From Nodosilinea sp. FACHB-131 (GTDB lineage: Bacteria > Cyanobacteriota > Cyanobacteriia > Phormidesmidales > Phormidesmidaceae), in assembly GCF_014695395.1 (NCBI RefSeq), contig NZ_JACJOF010000012.1, forward strand, positions 186,001-250,000: DNA of 64,000 nucleotides. The letters are read 5' to 3'. The position numbers and the translations under genes were made by a program. The notes beneath the pieces are model-generated. The model had not been told where the DNA came from and ran no database searches. It saw nothing but the letters and a program-made list of their open reading frames with translations. This document shows, piece by piece, positions 15,403-23,256 of the stretch; position 1 is the stretch's first letter; every line of letters begins with the position of its first letter.

Positions 15403-17715
15403 TCACCCTGCCTCGCTCTGAATCAGCTTTCGGTACAGCCCCCCCGATTCCCACAGCGACTCGTGGGTGCCGCGCTGCACCACCCGGCCCTGGTCAAACA
15501 CCAAAATTTCGTCGCAGTCGCGGATGGTGCTGAGGCGGTGGGCGACGATGACGCAGGTGCAGCCTCGTCGCCGCAGGTTTTGGTCAATAATTTGTTCGGT
15601 TTCGGTGTCGAGGGCGCTGGTAGCTTCATCCAAAATCAAAATTGAGGGGTTGCTCACCAGGGCCCGAGCGATTTCGAGGCGTTGACGCTGGCCGCCGCTG
15701 AGATTGGCGGCTCCTTCTAGCAGCGACGCGCTGAAGCCGTAGGGCAGAGCCAGAATGGCGTCTGCGATCGCAGCATCCTCAGCCGCACGACGCAGATCGA
15801 CTTCGGGAATGGTGGTGTCCCACAGGGTGAGGTTGTTGCGGATGGTGCCCTCAAAAATCAGAATGTCTTGCTCGACCACGGCGATCGAGTTAGTTAGCAC
15901 GGCGCGGGGAATTTGAGAGCGGCAGACACCGTCAAAACAGATTTTTCCTGATCTTGGCTCGTATAGCCCTGCTATAACTTTTGCCACCGTCGATTTTCCA
16001 GAGCCACTGCCCCCCACTAGCGCTACTCGCTGCCCTGGCTGAATTGACAGGCTGAGTCCTTCAATCAGCGGTGGCTCCAGGGGATGGTAGCCGAAAGCGA
16101 GTTCGTGGAGGGTAATGGAGCCGGTGAGGCGGTGGGGGAGGGGAGATGAGGGAGATGGGGAGGATGAGGGAGATGGGGAGGATGAGGGAGATGGGGAGGA
16201 TGAGGGAGATGGGGAGGATGAGGGAGTTAGAGAATCAGAGTTTTTCTGCCTTCTGTCTTCCTCATTTCCCCATCCCCTCATTTCCTCATCACTTAGAAGC
16301 TGCTGATCCACAGAGTTTCCCAGCACGTCATCGAGCCTGGTCAAATTTCCCTGAAGGGTTTGCAGGGTACTGGCGAAGCGCACGAGGGCGTTGACGGGGC
16401 GCTGGAAACTGACCATGAGAAGCTGAAAGGCAACCAACATGCCAATGGTGAGGTCGCCGTTAATAACGCGCCAGCCGCCGACTACCAGCAGGGCCAGGCT
16501 GGCCAGCGCGGAGAGCAGGCTGGGCAAAATGCCGAGGATTTGGTTGGTGAGGCCTAGGTCTTGCTGAGCGTTGATAGATTTGGCGTAGTAGCCGGCCCAG
16601 CGGGCGAAGAAGTCAGACTCTAGGCCAGAGGCTTTGAGGGTTTCCATAGTTTGCAGACCGGCGATCGCTACACCCGCCGCCTTGCCTGTTTCCTGAGACA
16701 GCCGCAAGTTAGCATTCACCCGCTCCCTGGCAATCCACTGCAAGGTGGCGACGTTGATGGCGGCAAAGCCGACGGCGATCGCCGTCAGCAGCAAATCATA
16801 CTGAGCCATCGCCAGGGCGTAAAACAGCACCAAGACGAGGCTGATCAGGGTACTGATTAGGCGACCCGAGAGCACGGTAGCCACCTCATCGTTGAGGCGA
16901 ATGCGGCTGGCGATTTCGCCGGCAAACCGCTGGGCGTAGAAGCCCACGGGCAGCCGCAGCACGTGCCACACAAAGCGGCTGGTGCTACCGACGGCAAGCT
17001 TGATTTGCAGCGATCGCAGATATTGGAGCTGCAATGCCGTCAACCAACCCTGCACCACCGCCGTCAGCAGCAGCCCAATTAATAAATAGGGCAGCCACTC
17101 AAACCGTCCTTCTAGCAAAACAGAATCCACAAAAATGCGGCTGAGGGCGGGCAGCACCAGGGCGGGCAATACAAGAAACAGTCCAGCAATCAATGCCAGC
17201 AGCAGAATGCCCCAGGAGCGGTGGAGCCGCTGCCAGAGCGATCGCACCATGCTTGGTCTGCGCCCCCCTTTTTCAAATTCTGGCCCAGGGACAAAGGTCA
17301 GGGCAATTCCCGTGTAGCCCTCGTCAAACTCAGCGGCGGTGACCCGACGGGGGCCAGTGGCGGGGTCGTTGAGGTAGATCCAGCGAGAGTCTTGACCTTC
17401 GACCACCAAAAAGTGGTTGAAGTGCCAAAACACAATAAAGGGCGGATCCAGCTCCAGCGATCGCTCCAGGCTTTTCTTAAAGCCCTTAGCCTCCATGCCG
17501 TAGCTGCGGGCGGCCTTGAGCAAGCTGGCAGCGGTCACCCCATCGCGCGACACGCCGCAGACCTGGCGCAGTTTGGCCAGGGGCACAATTTTGCCGTGGT
17601 AGCCTAGCACTTTGCCCAGGGCTGCCGCACCGCATTCCACCGCCTCCATTTGCAGCACGGTGGGAGTTTTGACCCGTTTGGGTCGGGGTTTTATGGGAGG
17701 AATAAAAAAGACCAT
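15403..17715 (-). CDS. C39 peptidase-ABC transporter (NHLP/NHLM type, leader-cleaving)
   Basis: 770 residues. The N-terminal C39 peptidase has Gln22, Cys28 (LQMEAVECGAAAL), His101 (HFNHFLVVEG) and Asp117 (YLNDPATG), the full set needed to cut after a double-glycine leader. A six-helix membrane domain follows, then an ATPase with GGSGSGKST, LSGGQRQRLEIARAL and ILILDEATSALD. Between the last two domains lies a Ser-Pro repeat linker encoded by an 18-bp minisatellite. The natural substrate candidate is the GG-leader peptide encoded divergently at 19837-20004. Confidence 0.93.
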   Translation of the reverse strand: MVFFIPPIKPRPKRVKTPTVLQMEAVECGAAALGKVLGYHGKIVPLAKLRQVCGVSRDGVTAASLLKAARSYGMEAKGFKKSLERSLELDPPFIVFWHFNHFLVVEGQDSRWIYLNDPATGPRRVTAAEFDEGYTGIALTFVPGPEFEKGGRRPSMVRSLWQRLHRSWGILLLALIAGLFLVLPALVLPALSRIFVDSVLLEGRFEWLPYLLIGLLLTAVVQGWLTALQLQYLRSLQIKLAVGSTSRFVWHVLRLPVGFYAQRFAGEIASRIRLNDEVATVLSGRLISTLISLVLVLFYALAMAQYDLLLTAIAVGFAAINVATLQWIARERVNANLRLSQETGKAAGVAIAGLQTMETLKASGLESDFFARWAGYYAKSINAQQDLGLTNQILGILPSLLSALASLALLVVGGWRVINGDLTIGMLVAFQLLMVSFQRPVNALVRFASTLQTLQGNLTRLDDVLGNSVDQQLLSDEEMRGWGNEEDRRQKNSDSLTPSSSPSPSSSPSPSSSPSPSSSPSPSSPLPHRLTGSITLHELAFGYHPLEPPLIEGLSLSIQPGQRVALVGGSGSGKSTVAKVIAGLYEPRSGKICFDGVCRSQIPRAVLTNSIAVVEQDILIFEGTIRNNLTLWDTTIPEVDLRRAAEDAAIADAILALPYGFSASLLEGAANLSGGQRQRLEIARALVSNPSILILDEATSALDTETEQIIDQNLRRRGCTCVIVAHRLSTIRDCDEILVFDQGRVVQRGTHESLWESGGLYRKLIQSEAG
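16145..16226. repeat. 18-bp minisatellite inside the ABC transporter gene
   Basis: Four perfect copies of GATGAGGGAGATGGGGAG (16145-16216) and a 10-base partial. On the coding strand the unit gives a six-residue Ser/Pro repeat between the membrane domain and the ATPase. Eighteen is a multiple of three, so copy-number change keeps the frame. Confidence 0.95.
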
Positions 17716-17889
17716 GACGAGGCTAATAGGTTATGACAAATTCCCCTCTTCTGCCTTTCAAGGGAGGGGATAAAGAGAGTCTTTGACGGGAAGAAACCCG
17801 AGAATCGAGTCTCAGCCAGCAACCAGGACCAGAATCTGGACAGCGTTGCATCGGCTAAAAACATTAGTGTTTTCCTCAATACCCCCTAC

Positions 17890-18444
17890 CTACCGATCTA
17901 AAAACGGCAGCACAAAGACAATCGGCGGCTTCTGAGCCAGGGTAATACGCCCTTCTACCGCCACCCCCGGCACGATGGTGTTGGGCGGCATCGCCTGCAC
18001 CATAGGGGCTAGGTGAGCCAACACCTCAAGTCCGCCAGCGTAAGGGTCTTCACCCCGGCGCGCCTGACTCACAGTGAGAGCGCTGGGCTCAACCACTTCG
18101 GCTACCTTGGCAGCGATGCCCGGCTCGTTATAGACCACCAAGGTTTCGGGCATGAGCACTACGGGCATGCCTGCCTGTAGCTGTCCTCGATACTGGTTGT
18201 CGAAAATCAGTAGGGCCACCAGCTGCGGTGAATCGTCGGATTGCACCAGCAGCCCTCTGCCGTGGGTGGTGACGGGCACCCGCCCAACGATGCTCCAGAG
18301 CAAACCCAGAGCCAGCAGTACGCCGAGGGTGCCGAGGGGGAGCCAGGTCTTGAGCGTCACCAACTTCATCAGTTCATCCAGCCGTTCAGGGGACGACAGC
18401 CGCTCTAGAGATTCTTGCCGAAACAGGTTCTCTCGCTCAGCCAC
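17890..18444 (-). CDS. Miniature HlyD-like secretion protein of the NHLP system
   Basis: 184 residues. The opening FRQESLERLSSPERLDELMKLV followed by one transmembrane helix (about 36-55) and a VTTHGRGLLV beta strand is the start typical of NHLP-system HlyD-like proteins (TIGR03794-like). Those usually run to several hundred residues with a long coiled coil; here the hairpin is missing and the barrel part continues directly (QYRGQLQAGMPVVLMPE, then VEGRITLAQKPPIVFVLP). It overlaps the upstream cyclic-nucleotide-binding gene by 8 bases. It may only form a ring around the ABC proteins rather than span the periplasm. No gene is seen in the 174 bases after it. Confidence 0.82.
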   Translation of the reverse strand: MAERENLFRQESLERLSSPERLDELMKLVTLKTWLPLGTLGVLLALGLLWSIVGRVPVTTHGRGLLVQSDDSPQLVALLIFDNQYRGQLQAGMPVVLMPETLVVYNEPGIAAKVAEVVEPSALTVSQARRGEDPYAGGLEVLAHLAPMVQAMPPNTIVPGVAVEGRITLAQKPPIVFVLPFLDR

Positions 18445-19489
18445 GATGGTTTACCCCCAGTTGAGCCAGCATCCAGCCAAACTTTTTAGCCCCTTCAGAC
18501 ACCTGTTGTAGGTCGGCCATATCCAGTTCGGCATCATCTATTGCCGGACCGGGTGTCATACCGGGTACAGTGGGCTCGACCAGGCACATGCTCACAGTCT
18601 GCAGCTGCGCCATGAGCTGTATAGCGATCACCCGGTAAAAGCGGGAGGCAAAACTGTCATCGACCTGAAGCTTGGTGGCCAGGGTTTGGCGCGGCACAGC
18701 AAAGACCAGGCATTCTGTGAGCGATCGCACTGTCACCGGCAAGGGTTGATAGTCTAAAAAAGCCATCATCCCCGGCATGCTGCCTTGGGAAAAGGTAGCA
18801 AAGGCAGGCTGATCGCCAGCACTATTCGTCAAGCCCAAAAAGCACAGAGCCAATGGGTTGACGCTGGTTGAAGGGGCCGACACCGCCATCTGCCCATCCA
18901 GCAAAATATATAGCGCCTCTACCGGGCGGGCCGCCCGCAAAAGCACCCGGCCCGCCGGCACAGTCTCAACTTGACCGAAGGCGGTGAGCCAGTCGATGTC
19001 GCTGTCGCGCAGTTCACTAAATACGGTCAATACGTCGTTGTCCGATTGCTTGCCCCAGAACCGGATGCGATCGGGGTGTTCAAGAGTACGGCGCAGGCGA
19101 TCGGAGAGCAAAAGGGCGATCGCATGGTAAAAATGAGCGGCAAAGGCAATATCTTCCGCGAGCTTTGCCGTGACCTGGGCAATGGGCAGCGACAGAATCA
19201 GCGTAGGCTTGAGCGCCTTTACCGCCGTTCTGCTAGGGACATCGAGCAGGGGGTTAACACCCACCATATTGCCCTGGCTCAGTTCGTCGATCAGTACGGC
19301 TTCGTCTACAGTCGCACCTGGGATGGCAAAACTTTCGCCCACGGTGCCGTCAATGATTAAAGCAATGCGATCGCCAGCGATAGAAGAATGCAGTAGGTTT
19401 TGGCCTGCCGCTAGAGTTTGGCGATCGCCGCAGGCAATCATCCAATCTAAATCAGCATTACTTAAGACGCGCAGCAGTGTGTCTGTCAT
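18437..19489 (-). CDS. Tandem cyclic-nucleotide-binding-domain protein of the export locus
   Basis: 350 residues with two cNMP-binding (CAP_ED-like) folds, about 8-140 and 165-325. Each has the pattern of an aromatic/Leu helix, LLHSS/LLRAA, IALIIDGTV/LYILLDGQM, a glycine turn (GNMVGVNPLLD / GSMPGMMAFLD) and a C-terminal FYxxIA helix. No HTH follows, so it is not a CRP-type DNA-binding protein. It is the first gene of the export operon and overlaps the HlyD-like gene by 8 bases. In NHLP loci such proteins are thought to gate or scaffold export; this is inference. Confidence 0.85.
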   Translation of the reverse strand: MTDTLLRVLSNADLDWMIACGDRQTLAAGQNLLHSSIAGDRIALIIDGTVGESFAIPGATVDEAVLIDELSQGNMVGVNPLLDVPSRTAVKALKPTLILSLPIAQVTAKLAEDIAFAAHFYHAIALLLSDRLRRTLEHPDRIRFWGKQSDNDVLTVFSELRDSDIDWLTAFGQVETVPAGRVLLRAARPVEALYILLDGQMAVSAPSTSVNPLALCFLGLTNSAGDQPAFATFSQGSMPGMMAFLDYQPLPVTVRSLTECLVFAVPRQTLATKLQVDDSFASRFYRVIAIQLMAQLQTVSMCLVEPTVPGMTPGPAIDDAELDMADLQQVSEGAKKFGWMLAQLGVNHRG

Positions 19490-19836
19490 TAAGCCTATAA
19501 GCGCAGCATCCTTATCCTAAAAGCCCTTCATAAATAAAGCGTTCATTTGCAAAAATAAAAGATTTTATCCAACAGACCCGCATAGACTTTAGCCTTTTTG
19601 ATCTCAAGGATACATTTTGGCTGAAATCGTCTAAGCTTTTTGCGAACAGAATTGAAAAATAGAAAAATGTACGATCCGACTGGTCAGAGAGTTAAGCACT
19701 TCAGCGCAATACCTGATCTACAAAGCTTTTCAGCAGAGCCTAAGGAATGCTGCAGTCAATGCCTGATTTTTTCAAGCAGACAAACAGTGAGGCCGCTCTT
19801 AAGGTAGAGATGTAACCCGATTAAGAGGGCTTCCAA
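19490..19836. promoter_or_regulatory. Divergent promoter region of the export operon and its peptide gene
   Basis: 347 AT-richer bases between the minus-strand operon start (19489) and the plus-strand peptide gene. Both transcripts must start here, but I could not single out a -10/-35 pair. A 46-codon frame at 19667 lacks a ribosome binding site and is not called. Confidence 0.5.
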
Positions 19837-20004
19837 ATGATTGAAGATACTGTAAAAGCTGCTACAGAAGATGATTCTTTGTCTGATGAGCAACTCAAAG
19901 AAGTATCGGGCGGCGTTGATTTCGATCGGCTCCGTGAGGAAAATCTAGATAAAGACGCATCCCGCCTAGACGAAATTCGCCGCGAAAATCTAGAGAAAGA
20001 CTAG
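19837..20004 (+). CDS. Double-glycine leader peptide, probable cargo of the export locus
   Basis: 55 residues, ATG with AGAGG (19824-19828) eight bases upstream. The leader is acidic and ends SLSDEQLKEVSGG at residues 14-26, the classic double-glycine pattern (Leu, Glu-Leu/Val spacing, GG) cut by C39 peptidases. The predicted mature part is 29 residues, highly charged, with two imperfect copies of RLREENLDKD / EIRRENLEKD and no Cys or Thr and a single Ser, so it is not a lanthipeptide, sactipeptide or heterocycle precursor. No modification enzyme is nearby. It is divergent from the transporter operon and is followed by its own strong terminator. The match to the adjacent peptidase-ABC protein makes export likely; its activity (toxin, signal, matrix peptide) is unknown. 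Confidence 0.88.
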   Translation: MIEDTVKAATEDDSLSDEQLKEVSGGVDFDRLREENLDKDASRLDEIRRENLEKD

Positions 20005-20064
20005 AGCAGACATCTACATGAAACTCACTTCCCACGAGTTAGTTTCTGTAGATACTCGACTCAA

Positions 20065-20097
20065 AAAAGCCTTTGCTTTGGCTAGCAAAGGCTTTTT
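20065..20097 (+). terminator. Rho-independent terminator of the GG-peptide gene
   Basis: A perfect 13-bp stem (20065-20077 with 20084-20096), 6-nt loop and short T-run. It makes the peptide gene monocistronic. Confidence 0.9.
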
Positions 20098-20214
20098 ACT
20101 GCTATTTTAAGTAAAATGAACCAAACTCGCGTTTCAAAAACAAAGTTTTTGCCTCTAGGAAAACTATAGGTTCCAAGCTGCAATTGGCAGAAAGGCAAGC
20201 ACAGGGCTATTTGT

Positions 20215-20778
20215 ATGAACAATAGATATTCATTTGTTGGCGGTATCCAAGGGGCCTGGCGAGTGACAGAGGTGCGGCCTGTGATTGGGCTTGGACTAGA
20301 TACTGTGGAACGATTAGATATCGTCAATAATGCCCTGACAGAGATACCAACAGACAGTGCATGGGTACTGCAAAGCTTTGTCAGTAATGTGCGCTACGCT
20401 AACCGCGATGAAATTACCATGCTGCGAGCGTTGCAGCCCGGTTTAAATCGCTCAGAGGCGGTGGTGGCGGTGTTGATTCCGATCAAAAAAAATGCTCAGT
20501 GGTGGGAACTGGCCCAGGATGAGCGGCGTGCTATTTTTGAAGAGCAATCGCACCATACCGCCGTAGGGATGGAGTATTTGCCCGAGGTGGCACGACAGTT
20601 GCACCACTGCCGTGATTTAGGCGAGCCCTTTGACTTTCTCACCTGGTTTGAGTTTGCCCCAGAGCATACCCAGGCGTTTGCAGATCTGCTACGGCGTATG
20701 CGGGCCAGCAAAGAGTGGGACTATGTAGAACGCGAGGTCGAGGTGTGGCTCTATAGAGCGCCAGAAGAGGGTTTGTAA
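20215..20778 (+). CDS. Chlorite-dismutase-family heme protein (small clade)
   Basis: 187 residues. The start NNRYSFVGG, the core RALQPGLNRSE and the C-terminal half PFDFLTWFEFAPEHTQAF match small (clade 2) chlorite-dismutase-like proteins of cyanobacteria. His114 (EEQSHHTAVGMEYLP) is in the place of the proximal heme ligand and Arg127 (VARQLHHCRDLG) in the place of the distal catalytic arginine, exactly the numbering of the studied Cyanothece enzyme as I recall it. Biochemically such proteins convert chlorite to chloride and oxygen; the physiological role in cyanobacteria is unsettled. It follows the GG-peptide gene but is separated by a terminator. Confidence 0.87.
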   Translation: MNNRYSFVGGIQGAWRVTEVRPVIGLGLDTVERLDIVNNALTEIPTDSAWVLQSFVSNVRYANRDEITMLRALQPGLNRSEAVVAVLIPIKKNAQWWELAQDERRAIFEEQSHHTAVGMEYLPEVARQLHHCRDLGEPFDFLTWFEFAPEHTQAFADLLRRMRASKEWDYVEREVEVWLYRAPEEGL

Positions 20779-21210
20779 GGTTGTTTATATTAGATAAAGT
20801 CTTGACTGTTACTTGTGATGTCGTTTAATGAGGTAGCCATTGCGGCTCTCCTCTGCCGTAGAGAATTGCAATGGCTGGCAACCATCCGTCAGCTTGTATC
20901 CAACGCAAGACGTAGCATTCTGGATGATCTAAGGTAAGCTCAGCGAGACGATTAAAGAGCATCACTGGCGACCTCGTGGTAGCGGTGCTGGTATCGATGT
21001 AAGGCGGGAAGCCATCGGCCCTAGCCAGAGCCGCTAAAATAGCTATCATCACAATTGCCACCAGCCTATGGTGTTGGGTTCGTTCGCTAGATCTGTAGTG
21101 TTCTCAGAAGCGAAACTCCGCTTTTGGATTTTGATTTAGTTTACGTTCAGATTTCTCGACAATTTTTACCTGGCGATGATAACCATTCATATTCCTAATG
21201 TGGGCTAGTT
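20779..21210. other. Intergenic stretch before a sensor kinase
   Basis: 432 bases. One low-confidence frame is listed separately (20825-21061, minus). No RNA or repeat is recognised. Confidence 0.5.
20825..21061 (-). CDS. Possible small protein of unknown function
   Basis: A 78-codon frame. The second half (MLFNRLAELTLDHPECYVLRW and AIAILYGRGEPQWL) has protein-like composition, but no Shine-Dalgarno and no family is recognised. It could be the remnant of a larger gene; a chance frame is equally possible. Confidence 0.3.
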   Translation of the reverse strand: MAIVMIAILAALARADGFPPYIDTSTATTRSPVMLFNRLAELTLDHPECYVLRWIQADGWLPAIAILYGRGEPQWLPH

Positions 21211-22503
21211 ATGTCGGATCAAGATATTTCTAGTAAGGGAATAATTGGAGATTCTTCCGAGTTGAAAGACTCTACCGATGGTTGGCAAAAGGCTCAGCAG
21301 GTACTGCGGGTTTTATCGGATTTGAACTATAGCTCAGGGGAGTTGTCAGCTTATCTTCAGCAAATCGCAGCGGGGGTTAGCGCTTTGCTCGATCTAGACT
21401 GGTCTGTGGTGACGATCTGCCACAATGACGAAGAGCGCTTGGTCGCCAGCAGTTTGCCCATCCTGGGCGGTAACAATATTTATTCGCTGCACGGAACCCT
21501 CACTGAAACTGTGGTTAAGTCGGGTTCTACGCTAGTTGTAGAAAATGCCTATGAGCATCCAGAACTAGGCGAGCCTCCCGAAGGTTATATTTCATACCTT
21601 GGGGTGCCCATGATCACCTCTACTGGAGAAATATTGGGCACCGTTTGCTCATTTATGACCGCTCCTCGGCGCTTTTCTGCCCCTGAAGTGCGTACTGCAG
21701 AGCTATTTGCCGAGAGAGCTATATCGGCAATTGAAAACTATCGACTCTTTCAGCAAGTGCAACATCTAAATGAGAACTTAGAGGCCGCAGTTGCCCAGCG
21801 GACGGAAGAATTGCACTTAGCTCAGTCCCGCTTAATTGAGAAAGAGCGATTGGCGGCAATTGGTGAATTCGCGACCATGATCGTCCACGAAATTCGCAAC
21901 CCGGTGACAACCATTTTGATGGCGCTGCAAGCGATTAAGTCGAGTTTGACGGGCGATCGCGATCAGCGTCGAGTCGAGCTAGCGCTGGAAGAAACCGACC
22001 GATTACACAATTTAGCAAAAGAGATTTTGCTGCACAGTAAGCCACAGGTTTTTAACACCGCTCGGCTGGAGATTAACAGCTTTATCGAGGCGCTACAAGA
22101 GCGGCTACAAGACCTTCCCGATGGTGTAAATCGGCAACTGGTGTTAGAACCGGCTCCAGAACCGCTGACGGTTTTAGGCGATAAAGACAAACTTAAGCAG
22201 GTGATGATTAACCTGGTGCGCAATGCTTTTGAAACGATCGCCCCCGGAGAGACCGTCACCTGTCGCGTTCTAAAGGTTTCTCCTGAGCAGGTTGGCATTC
22301 AGGTTCACAACGGTGGGGAGCCTATTTCTGCTGACCTTTTGCGGCAGCTAAATCAGCCCTTCTGCTCTACCAAAGTGGGTGGTACAGGGTTGGGTTTGGC
22401 CATAGTTCGGCGCATTGTTACGGCCCATGGCGGCACGTTTACCCTTGAGTCAACTCTCGCAGCCGGAACGATAGCTACCGTACAACTACCAGTGGTGTCC
22501 TAG
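21211..22503 (+). CDS. Soluble GAF-domain sensor histidine kinase
   Basis: 430 residues. GAF domain about 45-180 (QIAAGVSALLDLDWSVVTI ... LGVPMITSTGEILGTVCSF), a coiled linker (NENLEAAVAQRTEELHLAQ), HisKA with phospho-His226 (MIVHEIRNPVTTI) and HATPase with N box MINLVRNAFETI and GGTGLGLAIVRRIVTAHGG. No transmembrane helix and no adjacent cognate regulator on the same strand; the convergent OmpR-type regulator has its own kinase. Signal unknown; GAF domains of this type bind small ligands or, with a suitable Cys, bilins. No bilin Cys is evident. Confidence 0.9.
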   Translation: MSDQDISSKGIIGDSSELKDSTDGWQKAQQVLRVLSDLNYSSGELSAYLQQIAAGVSALLDLDWSVVTICHNDEERLVASSLPILGGNNIYSLHGTLTETVVKSGSTLVVENAYEHPELGEPPEGYISYLGVPMITSTGEILGTVCSFMTAPRRFSAPEVRTAELFAERAISAIENYRLFQQVQHLNENLEAAVAQRTEELHLAQSRLIEKERLAAIGEFATMIVHEIRNPVTTILMALQAIKSSLTGDRDQRRVELALEETDRLHNLAKEILLHSKPQVFNTARLEINSFIEALQERLQDLPDGVNRQLVLEPAPEPLTVLGDKDKLKQVMINLVRNAFETIAPGETVTCRVLKVSPEQVGIQVHNGGEPISADLLRQLNQPFCSTKVGGTGLGLAIVRRIVTAHGGTFTLESTLAAGTIATVQLPVVS

Positions 22504-22534
22504 GCGTCTCAGGTCTTGAAATGAGGCTAGCGCC

Positions 22535-23209
22535 CTACTCCCGTAGCACGTAGCCCACCCCGCGCACCGTTTGGATCAGGCGCTGTTCTCCTTCGGCTTC
22601 GAGCTTCAGACGCAGGTAGCGGATGTACACCTCGATGATGTTCGAGTCGCCCGTGAAGTCGTAGCCCCAAACTTCTTCTAGGATGCGATCGCGGGTCAGC
22701 ACCTGGCGCGCATTGGTCATTAGGTAGTCGAGCAGGTCAAATTCCTTCGCCGTTAGCTCAATGGCGCGCTGGTTGCGGCTCACCTGATGGCTTTTGCGGT
22801 CTAGCACCAGGTCGGCATAGACCAATTGCTCGGCCTCCTGGGGGTGGAGGTGGCGCAGGTGAGCGCGCACCCGAGCCATCAGTTCTTCAATGCTGAAGGG
22901 CTTGACCACGTAGTCGTTGGCTCCTGAGTCTAGCCCTTCGACCCGATCGCTGATCTCGTCCTTGGCCGTCAGCAAAATCACCGGCGTGGTCGATCCGGTC
23001 TGGCGCAGGCGGCGACACACTTCTACCCCACTCAGCCCCGGCATCATCCAGTCGAGAATGATCAGGTCGGGCCTCTGGTCGCGGGCGGCCATCAGCCCAG
23101 AGAGACCGTCGTGGGCCACGCTGACCTCGTAGCCTTCGTAGGTCAGCTCAAGCTGCACAAACTGGGCCAGCTTGACTTCGTCTTCAACCATCAAAATCCG
23201 AGCGCCCAT
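22535..23209 (-). CDS. OmpR-family response regulator
   Basis: 224 residues. Receiver with ILMVEDEVKLAQF, phospho-Asp in LIILDWMMPG, Thr in ILLTAKDE and Lys in YVVKPFS. The C-terminal winged helix has LTAKEFDLLDYLM, RDRILEEVWGYDF and IQTVRGVGYVLR. It follows the membrane kinase by 47 bases on the same strand. The receiver resembles the ManR/RppA-type regulators of cyanobacteria; the regulon cannot be told from sequence. Confidence 0.93.
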   Translation of the reverse strand: MGARILMVEDEVKLAQFVQLELTYEGYEVSVAHDGLSGLMAARDQRPDLIILDWMMPGLSGVEVCRRLRQTGSTTPVILLTAKDEISDRVEGLDSGANDYVVKPFSIEELMARVRAHLRHLHPQEAEQLVYADLVLDRKSHQVSRNQRAIELTAKEFDLLDYLMTNARQVLTRDRILEEVWGYDFTGDSNIIEVYIRYLRLKLEAEGEQRLIQTVRGVGYVLRE

Positions 23210-23256
23210 GGCGGTTCTCCTAATAGCGGTGCTGTGTATCGGCTCTACATCGGGAG

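Noticed and set aside
16146-16394. Frame with repeated MREMGR on the plus strand
   Set aside because: Antisense reading of the minisatellite within the ABC transporter gene.
17691-17879. 62-codon frame between the HlyD-like and C39-ABC genes considered as second cargo peptide
   Set aside because: No GG motif, aromatic-rich random composition and overlap with the ABC start.
19667-19807. 46-codon plus-strand frame containing CCSQC upstream of the GG peptide
   Set aside because: No ribosome binding site, no leader motif and it lies in the promoter region; only the Cys cluster was tempting.
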